Of a stretch of DNA of 64,000 nt, positions 34,301 through 49,300 are shown one piece after another. The notes below the pieces were generated by a model. That model ran no database searches and had not been told where the DNA came from. It saw nothing but the letters and a program-made list of their open reading frames with translations. Source of the DNA: Tethya wilhelma (lineage: Eukaryota; Porifera; Demospongiae; Tethyida; Tethyidae); contig CAXIPT010000001.1 in the NCBI GenBank assembly GCA_964030475.1, forward strand, positions 8,690,722 through 8,754,721. Direction: 5' to 3'. The translations under genes and the position numbers were made by a program. Position 1 is the stretch's first letter, and every line of letters starts with the position of its first letter.

Positions 34301-37300
34301 ATTGGCATCTTTAGCATCAAAAGCATCATGGCACACTCTTCCCCACTGATTGTCAATACATACTTCCACTCTTCCAATGTGAGGTAAGCTTCCTCCAATG
34401 AGACGAATATCACCAGTTGTACAAGGAGCTAAATACAGAAAAAGTTCACTATCATTATTATGAACAGTAGTCATATAGTAGGAATGGATTATATTTATCT
34501 ATGGGTAGAGGGAACTTTTTAAGTAAGTCAGTCAGAAAGTATACATACATAAGTATGTTAGAGAACAAAAATAGCACTATTGTTGCTACAACTAAAAAGT
34601 ATTGAGCCAACTTTGACAACATAAAGTAAGTTCTTTTCATGGATACTACATAATAATGAATATCAAGAAAATTTCCTTCCCTGGGTACCCATTTTAAATA
34701 AAAACTAACAATTCATGCACTACAATGTAGCGATCTTACTACTTGTTCATTCACACTTTCAACACTACAATATGGAGATTATCAGAGACTGGTTAATCCC
34801 TACAAAATGCTTGAATAGCATGCAGCTATACATGCGCAAACAATGACACGTGGATAGATAATGGCCTTTGAACTCTACTTACAATAAGAATTTCAACAGT
34901 GTAGGAATGGGCAGTGCTGCAAAAAGGATTGGAACAAGGCAAGTCTCAATTTTGGCACATGATTATTGTGCTCAACTCATGCATGGTATGGCTGGCAATC
35001 TAACCTAAGTTACCTGTCTGCTATACTTTACTCCACTAACTGATTGGCAGGAATTTGAACCAATAATAGAGCTAATGTCTGAGAATCCATATGAGGGATC
35101 ACAAATAAACCACTTTTATAAGCAACCACGAACAGTTAGTATAGCCTGTATAAGTCAAAGGTCAGCTGTTTTTGTGGTGCACTTGATCAATTTTTGTCAA
35201 ATTTTCTTCTGCATGACCACATTCGGGACATTGTGGAGTGCTTTCCGGGACCGGGACAAAGTTCACAAATCCGGGGTTGTCCAAGGGATTCTGAGACAGT
35301 TGGAGCCTATGCATTCCTACACAACTTAGGCCAGTGCTTGCCAAGTTGGGTGAAGGTTCATCAAGCATTTTTTTAGCTTTAAACTTTTGGTGTATGCTGT
35401 TAGAATAGTTTGTCAATACTGGCAAAGGAGCAACAGCTATAGGAAGGCTCCATTATATATGCATGTTTTGACACAAATGGATTCTTGGGGATATACACAA
35501 GTTCAAAGCAAAATTACCAACCTTCACATCTCACTCCAGCATCATGATGATGATCACACGAACTAGGGACTCTCAAAAGCTGAGAACTAGGACAAGCCAA
35601 CAGTCTCCTTTCACTGCCAGTACATACCATATTGTTTAACACAACAGGACCAGTTCCTTGGCCAAAGAGAGCATTGTGGGGAGCCTGAAAAGCTGCATGT
35701 ATATGCATAAAGTATCCAAGCGTTGAACACAGAATATGCATTGTTTACAACTTACGATCATTGTATTTGTAGGAATATCCCAATAACCTGCACACTAAAT
35801 TAGATTCGGTTGCATCCCATAAGTTGTCGCACACTGTTCCCCACTGGTCATTGACACACACCTCCACTCTACCCTCATACTGATTGGAACCACCAACAAG
35901 ACGAACATCACCATAGGAGCAGGTAGTACCATTTGATCTTACTGCATAAAAAACAACTTATGTATGGGAGTTTACTTTATCATGTACTGCATGTATGCAT
36001 GAAGATGCTATAGACCAGACAAAAATATAACTGATCCAGCTTAGAACAGATATAAGTATATTTTAATTTATAAATATTAGTCTGATATGCAGTCTATAAG
36101 CATAACCCAGGAACTCATACTTACAAACATTAGTTGACAAACTATGAATACTTACCCTTCTAGAGACAACTACAAAATGAAGGCACCACGGTGCATATAT
36201 AAGCCTCGGCACACTCAACTTAATTATTGTTAATGCACTGATATACATATGTATAAGTGTATAATAGTTATGAATGTATCAAGAAAACTAACCCGGTTTA
36301 AGTAGCCACATAACTGTGATGAAGCAGCACTAGCACATGAAAGCTGGTTAGAAAAAATCTTGCTGAGATCTACTGACTGAGCTGATTCAAGCCCAGGTCT
36401 TTCGAATTGCTCTTACCACTGAGCTACTAGAACTCACTGGCATTGGGGCAGAGACTAGCATGTACTGGAATCCTCAGTAGCCTGATAGATAGATACAGCA
36501 TACAAAATCTAGCCAGGATCAGTACCTGGCCTAGTCTGGTGTATCCAGACCCTTTACATGCGCGCTAAAACTACGCACGGGGAAAAGGGTCTGGATACTC
36601 CAGACTATACCTGGCCATGCATGCAGCCAAAGCCTGGCCACACTGAAAAATCTCTACAAGCCAATACCTCTATGCTTACAAAGAAAGTAAGCCAACTCTT
36701 GACTGTCTTGCAAGCAGCACTAACGGTAACCAGCAACAGCTGCATTTAGAGCACCATGCATGGAGCACAGCATCACTGAAATCAACATGAATTCTAAATA
36801 ACACACACTAGATTAGTAGGTGTGGCCTCGAAGCTAAGCATTAAAAAGAAGCACAAAAGCCTCAAATCTCAGCAACTACAGCGTTTTGGGCAGCAAAAAA
36901 ATGTAATTCTACAAGATCATTCAGATTTATTTAACGTATGTACCATCAATTTTGTTGCTAGAGCTGCCTTTCTTGAGATTTCGATTGAACAGACAGACAG
37001 ACAGACAGACAAAACGACTACTGTAATCCTCTGTATGTGCCGAGGCTTAACAATGCATGCCAACATAAGAAAAATGCCATGGGAAAATTCAACTCTCCAG
37101 TCAACTACTTCACATGCAGTGACTAATATATACAATGTGATGTGAATCACTGCATAATCAATCAAGTTTTTGTGCCTCATGATCGTTCAATATTTTGATT
37201 TTGTTCTGTTATAGTAAAAATTATTACTCACTTTGGCATCTAACTCCAACATCTCCTCCATAATATGATCTACAAAGAACACCAGAAGCACGAGGACAAT

Positions 37301-40300
37301 CAATTAGCCGTTGTTCAGTTCCCACACAGCCCAAGTCATCTACTAAAATTGATCCAGTGCCCCGTCCATATATGACACCAGGACGAAAGAGAGCATCTAA
37401 ACAAATTCAAATCATACCATGTAAATATTTACAGCATATGGTAGAAAAATACATATGAAGAATAGGCTTTTGTTTATACAAACACTGACTTTCTGGGAGG
37501 TATCCCAATTGCTGACACACAACTTTGGCCTCTTTAGCATCAAAAGCATCATGGCACACTCTTCCCCACTGGTTGTCAATACATACTTCCACTCTTCCAA
37601 TGTGAGGCAGACTCCCTCCAACAAGACGAACTTCACCAGTTGTACAAGGCGCTGTCATGTAAGGTATGTAAGCTTTAAGTGTAATGTACATAATATTTGC
37701 TAAGCAATTAATATGTTGATCTTTTACTTTAGTTTTCAAATGAAGTCACTTACAGTACATAAGCCTCAGCGCACTCAACTAGCACGCAAAACTAAACATG
37801 TATGCATATAAAGATCATGCATCAGTACTGAGACTTTAGTATACACAGCATGCATCCATGGTCCACTGATCGAACTCATGCACAAGCAGAGGAGCCAGCC
37901 TAACATAGTTATATATTATCTGTTCTGCAATAAAGATGAGATAAGCTGTGGCCAGCTTAGTCATAATATAAATCTGTTTAGAATGGTACACAGTTACTCT
38001 AATGCTTTAATATGTAGTAATGCATGATCTGTACTGAATTATGCTCAGTAGTTATGCCAGTCATGCAGGCACATCACTATTACAAAACACACAACTAAGC
38101 TATCTCACTTGCAATCAATAAGTTACTAACCTGTCCAAGCAATTGAGCAGCTAACTCAAGTCCACCATGAGTCTATTATCCAAGCTCTATGCTGTATTTC
38201 TAAAAAATGTACACTATAGTGGGCATGATCAATAAGCGCTCAAAGAAGCACAAAAGCCTCAGACCTCAGAAACTACAGTGTTTTGCAAGATTCTACATGT
38301 AAATTTCAACATAATATCGATTCATGCATGCATGAGCATACGTAGCTTCATTTTAACTCTAGAGCTGCCGTTCTTCAGATAATTTTGTATACAACAGACA
38401 GACACACTGACAAAACGACTACCATAATCATTTGCACGTGCTATGCACACGCCGAGGCTTAATCAGGGTGCATGCATGCACATTCAAGTTAACCAGATTG
38501 CTATTTGTGTAATATTGCTTGACGCAACATGAAATGTTTATATACATAACATTTTTTTTTGGATCAACATAATGACTGGTACTATCAATATTATATGCTA
38601 TAGCAATTATTTGTTGTTATTTCGATTTCACCTATACCTTCACATTTCACTCCAGCATCATTGTGATGGTCACAGGTACTAGAAATACTGAGCAGCTGAG
38701 AACTCTTACAAAAAAGGAGCTTGTTCTCAGTTCCAACACATGCTACATCATCGAGCACAATAGGTCCAGTTCCACCTCCAAAGAATGAATTAGATATTGC
38801 TTGAGCCGCTATAGCAACAAACAAAGGCATCTTGAAACAAAAGGCTACATAAGAATGGGGGTTCCCCCTTAACCCAAAACTATACAGAGTGACATTTGCA
38901 ATATTACACAAAATTTAATATAGACTATAAATTTGTGGAACCAAATTTGGAACGAATAGTACAACAACAAATAATACTTACGATCATTATACTTGTAGGA
39001 AAATCCCATGTTCTTGCAAACTACATTAGCATCAAGAGCACCCCAGCCTTCATCACACACTGTTCCCCACTGGTCATTGATACACACCTCCACTCTACCT
39101 TCATATTGATTGGAACCACCAGCAAGACGAATATCACCATATGTGCAGTTTCCTTTAGTATTTGCTATAAAAAGTTCATAAAAGTATAATATTACATGAA
39201 AAAAAAATGGTATTCCACCAGTTGTATTTGCATTTCATCTACGTTTATAAGCCCATAAATATATAATGTGGAACTACTTAAAAACATTATTGTTAGTTTT
39301 ATATTGCCAGATAATGGTCTGAAAAACACTTAGTCATATATCTACCATAATATTATAGTGGGGAATTTTCGAGGGAGAAAATTTTCGTAAATTTTGTAGT
39401 TTGGCTTCTTCAAGAATTTATAGAAAGAAAAAGAGCTGGAATGGATCTCAACATGATACTGTATTACTTCTGGTTGTTACTGAGTTGCTACACATGATTA
39501 TTTTCCCTGCAAATTTTATTCAGAATAAAAATGCAAAATTTTCCCGCTATATGGTACATTGGGAGTATAGAAGTTGACAAATTAGAGTTTCTAGCCAATG
39601 CATGCGTGCTCACATTGACACCGGACTCCAACATCTTCAGCATGACCTTGAGCACAAGTAACACTGGATGGATGATGACAAGAAAACAACTGGTCTTCAG
39701 TGCCCAAACAGTCCATTTGATCCAGAAGAATCAATCCTGTTCCTTGTCCATAAAAAGCCAAATTAAGTGGCAGAGCATCTAAAGCAGTATTAGATTAGCA
39801 TGATACTCATACTATCAGAACTATACATGTAGTGTAATTTTCATGATGCAATAGATAACTGTAAATGTATATAAAATGAGCATTATAGTGAAATCACAGA
39901 ATATATACACACCTGATACCGTATAGCAGGAAAATTTGGCGGGTTTAAAATTTGGCAAATTCAGTTCCATACAAGCTCAATTTTGGAGGTGAAAAACATG
40001 CTCTAGTTATAAACAGTGAAACTTGCAAGCTTTCAGGCTGCAGTAGTAGGACAGTAGAGAGTCTTTTAGTGTTAAAAACTGTTAAAGCTAGCGCTACCTG
40101 CACCTGGTTTCTGTTTTTGAATTGGTAATGGTTGTCACGATTCGCCAATTTGCCAAATTTAATTCTCGCCAAGTTTACCTACTATACAGTATACCAATAT
40201 CATGATAGAATCACTAACCTTCTGTGAGATATCCTAACTGTTGACAAACAACACTGGCATCATTAGAATCAAAAGCATCATCACACACTGTCCCCCACTG

Positions 40301-43300
40301 GTTGCTAATACACACTTCCACTCTTCCAATGTGAGGTAGGTTCCCTCCAGCAAGACGAATATCACCAGTTGAACAGGGAGCTATCAAATTAAATTAAAAA
40401 TTCAAAAAGAAACAACAAAAAAATGTTCAGGTCATTAACACTATTGTGTCATTGTGCATGATTATTAATTATAATTTTATCAACTGCAAAAATTCTTTAT
40501 TTACAAGCAGTTCAGACCACTCCCTAATTAGTGCTGCAGGAGAGCTTGCTAAATGTTATCATTAAAATTGTATGAAGTGAGTCCAAACTGTAAAATTAAT
40601 TCACATGGAAGCATGGAGACAATCTAGCTGAATGAACTCACATGAGTACCATATTTCCCTGTTTAAAAAGCTTGAGAATTTATGGATTTACTAACCGAGG
40701 TTGCTGACCCTGCATTAATTAGAGACTGGTGTTTTTAATTGAGACCCAACGAGAAATGAAAAACTTGGTAAGGGTCATGTTGACATTTGTAGCTGGGCTA
40801 CGATGCAAGCAGCAACTCACTCCTTTGGATTCTCTCTGCATATTTCTGAACTAGTGATTTATACGCTTTTTTTTAGTGGGATATGATCTCTGTTAGGTTT
40901 GAAGTGTGCTAACTTAAGTTTTACACAAGTTTATAGTCATGTGGTGTACTCAATTTCATTTCTGGAACCCGGCATTGTGCTAGCTGCCCCCGTTGATAAA
41001 ATAAGACAGGTCAATGTTAATTTGGACTTCCATGGCTTGAAAATATATGGTACAAGGCCAAACTCTTAGAGTGCATGGCCCGGGAACAAGGGTATATTAT
41101 ATCATCTACAAAATTTAATTACTAATCTTTACATCCCATCTAACCTTCACATATTATTCCAGCATCATCATCATGACCACAGCTAGTAGAAAAGTCGAGA
41201 AGCTTAGAACCTTTACAAGCAAGCAGCTGATTTTCACTACCATTACAAGCTACAGCATCCATCATAATAGGCCCACTTCCCTGTCCAAAGAAGGCATTGG
41301 GGATAGCTTGAGCAGCTGCATGAAAACAATACTCAACATAAAACCAACACAGTTTATAAGAAACTAGATAAATGCACATGTTAATTGAATGAAATGCTGT
41401 ATAAGAGTTGTTCAGGAATCAGTACATGAACCAATCAGTATTTGACATTTTAGAGTTAAGACATAGCAATTAATATAAAAATGTTAAGCTTCAGAACTCA
41501 CAGTCATTGTATTTGTACGCATATCCTAATGATCTGCATACTACAGTAGCTTCAGGACCTCCCCAGCCATTGTCACACACTGTTCCCCACTGGTCATTGA
41601 TACACACCTCCACTCTACCCTCATACTGATTGGAACCACCAACAAGACGAACATCACCATAGAAACAGTTTGAATCAATATCAGAGTCAACTATAATAAT
41701 AATAATAATAATAATATATAAAATAAACAAACAAACAAAAACACTGATACAGAATTAATAGTAATAATTAACAGTATCGTTATGATAAATAATTATGGTA
41801 ACCATAGCTGGCTCACTTTGACATCTAACCCCAACCTCCATAGAACGACAAGAGACCACAGAGGAGTAACGACAATCAATAAGCCGTTTCTCATTGCCTG
41901 AACAATCAACATCATCCAGTAAAATGGATCCCACTCCCTGTCCATAAATAGTTGGACTGAGGGGTACAGCATCTGCAGTTGAAGCGTGTATGAAAACATT
42001 ACCTCAATGCAATGTTATTCACCTGTTTTCAGATATCCTAGTTGTTGGCAAACAACACCAGCATCTGTAGCATCAAACCTATCCATACACACCATTCCCC
42101 ACTGATTATCATCACACACTTCTACTCTGCCTGTGTGAGGCAGGTTCCCTCCAACAAGACGAATATCACCAGTAGAACAAGGAGCTATAAATAAATTACA
42201 AAAGTAGCATCTGTGACATGCAACTTCATTCAAGTAACATAAACATGTATCATACGTACGGTAGTACGTATAGTAGGAATGGGCCGACTGTCCCATAGAC
42301 ACAATACAAAATGTTGGCCACCATAAAAATCTAGTCAAACAAAATTAAACCTTCAAAGTTGCTCAGAAGCTCTCACTGACAGATTACCAACTGCATGCAA
42401 GGCCTAAAACTCACAAAAACTTTCTGCAGAACTCATAGAGAGCGCTAGTGGGAAGCTACCATAGTGCCATTTTTGTTCTTCTAACTTACTTACGTACTTA
42501 CTTACGTACTTCCTAACTGACTTACTTGAAAAGCATTTCCAGAGACCCAGAATGTGTTGAGCCAACTTTGACAGCACAAAGTAAGTTCTTTTCATGGGTA
42601 CTACATTCCTTGACACGTACTCGCTTTCATCATAAATAGGCCTAAACAAAAACTAGAAAGCTTTGAAACTTATAGTGTATAAATTCATGTACTACAATGC
42701 AGCCATCTTTGTAGGTAGAGTTCAAAGGTCATCTATCCACGTGGCACTGTTACTATGCGCATGCCCATGCGCATTAGCCTCTTCCAGGATAATGTAGTGC
42801 ATGTATAGCTGCTATATACTCAAGCTTTTTGTACGAACTAACCAGTCTCTAATAGTCTCCACACTGTAGTGGTGAATGAACAAGTAGTAAAAATTTCAAA
42901 AAAATAAGCAGTGTAGGAATGGGCAGTGCATTAAAAAGTATTGGAACAAGGCAGGGTCTCAATTTCGGCACATGACTACTTCATTTTTATGCCCAACTCT
43001 TGGCCGGCAGTCTAGTTTAAGTTATATACCTGTCTGTTATAGTTTACTCTATTGCTTTAGTAGCCAAGTGATTAGCTACAGTACTGAGAAATTTGAACTA
43101 TTACAATGAATAAGCTACGGTACTATTGTACAGATCATCGCAACACAACACTGAAAATCGATATGAAGGATCAAGAATAAAAATGAAGTAGTCATGTGCC
43201 GAAATTGAGACCCTGCCTTGTTCCAATACTTTTTTATGCACTGCCCATTCCTACACTGCTTATTTTTTTGAAATTTTTACTATATATTCTATACCGTATA

Positions 43301-46300
43301 GCTAGAAATTTTCGAGGAGTATAAATTTTGCTGTTTTCGCGGATCGCCACCGATCGCGAAAAGTTTGGCGATCGCCTTTCCGTGAAAATTTTATTCCTTG
43401 AAAATTTCTAGCTATACGGTATGTGCACATGTACAATATTGCAGATAGTACCCTTGTGCCCAGGCTCCTCCTTAATCAATATTTGCCTACTTGCTTATAA
43501 GCACTATGAATATTTGTAATCAGTAGCACGGTCGACATCCACGCAATATATATATGCATAATATTATGATAATGCTAACCTTCACATCTCACACGAGCAT
43601 CATCATTATGACTGCACATATCAGATATGCTAAGAAGCTGCTGAAAAGTGTGACAAGCAAGCAACTTTTTCTCATCACCATTACACCTCATGTTATCCAA
43701 CACAATAGGTTGAGTTTCTTGTTCAAAATTTAAGCTATTGATGCTTGGAATGGCTTGTGCAGCTACACAAATGTAAAAAAAAGAGCATACTGTCAAAATT
43801 AATTATAATAAAGGTCAAACTAGACTGAGTGCGAGAGTAGGCAGTACATGCATGGAATTCATCTACAGACAATATATTTAACTTTGCAACAGGTAGCTAA
43901 ATCCACTTACGATCATTTTGCTTGTAAGCATATCCTAGTGATCTGCACACTACAGTAGCTTCAGGACCACCCCAGCCATTGTCACACACTGTTCCCCACT
44001 GGTCATTAATGCACACCTCTACCCTTCCTTCAGAGAAATCAGTCTGGTTGGTTTGTTCAACATCAACAACAAGACGGATATCACCATATGTACAGTTTTC
44101 ACCAACAGAGTCAACTACATGGCCATAATTATAGTTATAGAACATTAAAAAATTTTTTAAAAAAATAAATAAATAAAAAAAAAAAACTCATTGGAAAAAA
44201 ATCTTGATATCTAGCTGGGGTTTGAACACAAGTCTTTCAAACTATGGTCAATTGCTCTTACCACTAAGCTACTATATAGAGCTCACAGGCATAGGAGAAG
44301 AGAATAGTATTATACCCTACTATTCATAGACACTAGTTGAATTCCGAACTAGATCTCAAGGCCTACATGTAGTGGTACATGACCCTTATGATGCAAATAC
44401 ATGGCCAACATGTTCTTCCCAACACGACAACATGATTAGCTAGCAATATTATTATTACTCACTTTGGCATCTGACTCCAACATCCTCAGCATGACCTAGC
44501 CTACAACTGACAGAGCCTCTAGAACAGTCTATAAGACGTCTCTCAGTACCTACACAGTTTATCTCATCCATCAATATGGACCCAGTGCCTTCTCCATAAA
44601 AGGCTGAACCATAGAACACTGAATCTGCACAAATAGTATCAGTTGGTTTGTTACAGGTGCTTGGACATAGTAAGTGCATATTATTAAATTTTTGTAAATG
44701 CATTACTTACTGTATGTAGATGATAATAATTATACCAACCACTACAATGCTATGTGTATGTAATACTTATAATTATATATGTTTGTGGCCGATTTTAGTT
44801 TTGCACTTCTTTCTGGCAGGGCATCATTATGGAGCTGGTACTTTGTACAGCGTGTTCTAAAATAACACAAACAGTTTTTCACAGGAGCCTTTTTCAAATT
44901 TAGCAGTGCTTAGAACCTGAGACACAGATAAGGTAGATAGTGAAAAATCATACTGTACAGCGGGAAAATTGGCGAGAATTAAACTTGGTGAATTGGCAAA
45001 TTATTTTGCAAATGGCCAAATTAAAAGTTGCCAAACAATTTTATACACACACGTGCATATAAACAATGCAGCGTACAGAATACCGTATAGCTGGAAAATT
45101 TGGCGGGGAATTAAATTTGGCGGATGAGACTTAGTAGCGCCAAATTAAAATCCGCCAATATTTAGTGCGCGCGCGTATACGTATATACGTACGTACGCAT
45201 ATTGTGCACGTGATCGGCTCGCTCCGCCAAATTCAAAGTTTGCTCAATCCGCCAAATTTAATTCTCGCCAAATTTTCCGGCTATACGGTAAAATTAAATC
45301 TCCAATCATGCTAAAATGCGAATTCACCAAATTTTAAGCCCGCCCAATTTACCTGCTATACAATAATTCTAAACTAGTACATACAAAAAGCCTCCATGAG
45401 TCTCTACAGGTGATAGAGAGAAGTGCTCTGGAAAACTTTAGTGGTCTAAGTATGGACGGTTGGTGAGTTCACGAATTCTAATCTTTGCAAAATTTATGCC
45501 ATTAGCCTCTTGTTTTTACAAGCAAGATTTTTTTGAAAGACTCTTTTCTCATTCATGAGCTGCTAGTAGTTAGTATGCAGTAAGTGTGCAAGCACTTGCC
45601 TGCAATAGTTGCAACGTTTTTGCTGAAATTTGGCCCATAGCAACCAACTACAATTTCATGCGTGGGTGGTGTCCGAGCACCATTTACTATGTTACAAAGT
45701 ACAAGAAGTATAACTACCAGTTGAGAGATATCCTAACTGGCGGCAAACAACACTAGCATCCTTGACATCGAAGTTATCATCACAAATTGTACCCCACTGG
45801 TTGTTGATACACACTTCCACTCTTCCAATATTTGGAAGATTCCCTCCAACAAGACGAACATTACCAGTTGAACAAGGAGCTACAAGACACACAGAGATCA
45901 TCATTCAATACCATTTCCCCTTCCTTATAACCATACGCCAACCTTCACATCTCACTCCAGCATCATGATGATGATCACATGAACTAGGAACTCTCAAAAG
46001 CTGAGAACTAGGACAAGCCAACAGTCTCCTTTCACTGCCATAGACTCTTTTCTCATTCATGAGCTGCTAGTAGTTAGTATGCAGTAAGTGTGCAAGCACT
46101 TGCCTGCAATAGTTGCAACGTTTTTGCTGAAATTTGGCCCATAGCAACCAACTACAATTTCATGCGTGGGTGGTGTCCGAGCACCATTTACTATGTTACA
46201 AAGTACAAGAAGTATAACTACCAGTTGAGAGATATCCTAACTGGCGGCAAACAACACTAGCATCCTTGACATCGAAGTTATCATCACAAATTGTACCCCA

Positions 46301-49300
46301 CTGGTTGTTGATACACACTTCCACTCTTCCAATATTTGGAAGATTCCCTCCAACAAGACGAACATTACCAGTTGAACAAGGAGCTACAAGACACACAGAG
46401 ATCATCATTCAATACCATTTCCCCTTCCTTATAACCATACGCCAACCTTCACATCTCACTCCAGCATCATGATGATGATCACATGAACTAGGAACTCTCA
46501 AAAGCTGAGAACTAGGACAAGCCAACAGTCTCCTTTCACTGCCAGTACATCCCATATTGTTCAACACAACAGGACCAGTTCCTTGGCCAAAGAGAGCATT
46601 GTGGGGAGCCTGAGAGGCTGAATGCATGTATGTATCAAAGAATTTGAGAATAAGTATCACAGGATTATTACCGTATACCACTTAATTTTCGAGGTACTTA
46701 ACTTTCGCGGATTTCACAGTTCGAAGGCTATCTGCAAAAGTTATTCAACAAAAGAAGTACATATGGCAGTACTCACGATCGCTTATGCGCATGCTACCGC
46801 ACCCCTATTTCTTGGACTTTGAACTTTGCTGCATGTGTCAACTGAAAATTTTGTGCGTGGTGACTAGTTTAATAGCCTTGTTCCTATAGGTTCCTTTTCC
46901 GTGAGTCTACACCCACCGGAAACCTTGTGCACTTCCACTTCATTTCTGGAGAGGGAACCTGGGAATGAGGCTAACAGTTTGAAAATATCGCTATTATTCC
47001 AGAGTAGAATCACAGTACTCCAGTCTGAGCCCCCCCAGGTTTGTGGCAGAAGCACAGTTAACTTTTTTTTTTGCCAAAAAAAACTAGGCAATAAGCTAGC
47101 TAAAGCTATCAAGAATCTATTGTCATACGTACAGTAGTACATATAGTAGGAATGCATGGGCCGACTGTCCGATAGACACAATACAAAATAAGCATCACCA
47201 TAAATATTTAGCAAAATAAAATTAAGCCTGCAAACTTGCTCAAAGGCTCTCACCAACAGATTACCAACTGCATGCAAGGCCTGAAACTCACAGAACTTCA
47301 CTAGGCACTCGTCGAGAGCACTAGAGGGAAGCCACAATATTGCCATTTTTGTTCTCCTAACGTATGCAAGTACATGAATTTATACACTAATCTTCAAAGC
47401 TTTCTAGTTTTTGTTTAGGCATATTTATGATGAAAATGAAGGCACCAAGGTGCTTAACCCTTGGCGCTCTAGCAATAGAATATATTGTTTCACATGACAA
47501 TCTAGCTTCCAGTACAGTAACAGTGGAGCCAGCAGAGGATACTAGCTACAATTACTATTTTAATCACTGATGAGGACGGATGCCCTGCCCGGCGGACCAG
47601 GAGGCTAGTAGTGGCAGCCTGACCGGCTACACAGAGAATACTTGGTCGCTAACAATGATTTGATTATCTAAATGTTAACTGCAAAGATATAGTTAGAGTA
47701 CTAGCAATGTACTAGCTGGTAAGTTCACCTAATATAAACATGACTCAGTGATTGTTCATCAGCCTATCATCAGCTCTGTCATGCCTTGGATTCATTAAAA
47801 ACATGCTTATAATATGCCAAAACAGCGTGATTAATAAGAGTATAGTATTATTGCGTGCTAAATTTACCTACAAAGTAAGTTAGTTGCCTCTCAACTCCTG
47901 TATGTACTTCTGCCAAGTGAAAACTAGTCTATTCTAAATAACACACACTAAGAAATGGGCGTGAATAGCAGGTGTGGCCCCGAAGCTTAACGCTCAGAGA
48001 GTCTGAAAAGCCTCAGATCTCAGGAACTACAAGGCTTTGTTGAATGCTACGTGTAATTTTTTTAGATAATATAGATTATTTTACCTTGGTGTGCCGCTTT
48101 TGAAGACTGGACATTCCGTTCTTGAGATATAGAGTGCAGAAAAAATCTGTCAGACAGACAGACAGACAGACATACAAAACGACTACCGTAACCCTTGCTG
48201 TGCATGCGCATGCCAAGGGTTAACAAGTATCAAGGAATACTCATGAAAAGAACTTACTTTGTGCTGTCAAAGTTGACTTAACACACTCTGGTTCTCTGGA
48301 AATCCTTTTCAAGTAAGTCAGTTAGGAAGTCACATAAGTACATTAGAGAACAAAAATGGCACTATGGTGGCTTCCCACTAGCACTCTCTACGAGTGCTGA
48401 GGAAAGTTTTTATGAGTTTTAAGCCTTGCATGCAGTATGTTGGTAATCTGTCAGTGAGAGCCTCTGAGCAACTTTGAAGGTTTATGACTAGATTTTATTT
48501 ATAGTGACCAACATTTTGTATTGTGTCTTATCCCTCAATTACTGTCTAAAAGGTTCAAGAATGATCTGTAGATGAATAGCTTATCAGCAACAGTATAGCC
48601 TCGTACCCAGGCCTTCCCCAAAAATTATGCGTGAGGAAAAAGGAGGGGAACGTGGCTAACTTTGCAACTCGCAAAACATAAAATATGCGCCGGGGAAGGC
48701 CTGGGAACGAGCCTATAGCAACAGTATCACATACAATAAGGTTCGAATTCCTGCCAATGTTCTCACTTAGCTAAACAGTGGAATAAAGTATAGCAGGCAG
48801 GATTAGATTGCTGGCTAACACTTAGCACAAAAAAATGATGTAGTCATATGCCAAAATTGCGACATGCCTTGTTTCCATACTTTTTACAACACTGCCCATT
48901 CCTACACTGCTTATTTTTTGAAATTTTTATTACTTGTTCATTCAACACTACAGTATGGAGACTATTAGAGACTGATTAGTTCCTACAAAAAGTTTGAGTA
49001 GCAGCTACAAGTATTGTAATTCTAGAGTAACTAATGCGCATGTCCATTAAATGCCATGTGGATAAATAATGACCTTTGAACTCTACCTACAAGAAGATTG
49101 CTATGTTGAAGTACATAAATTTATATACTAAGTTTCAAAGCTTTCTAGTTTTTGTTTAGGCTTATTTGTGATTAAAATTAGTATCAAGGAACGTAGTTCT
49201 GAGGACTTACCTCGTGCTGTCAAAGTTGGCTAACATTATCTGGTTCTCTGGAAACTATGTTCAAGTAAGTCAGTTAGTATGTAAGTACATACGTACAATT

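Noticed and set aside
35075..35425. Short frames on both strands with a CxxC-like CPECGH on the minus strand
   Set aside because: Too short, no splice context, no conserved neighbours; possibly a decayed retrocopy but not supportable.
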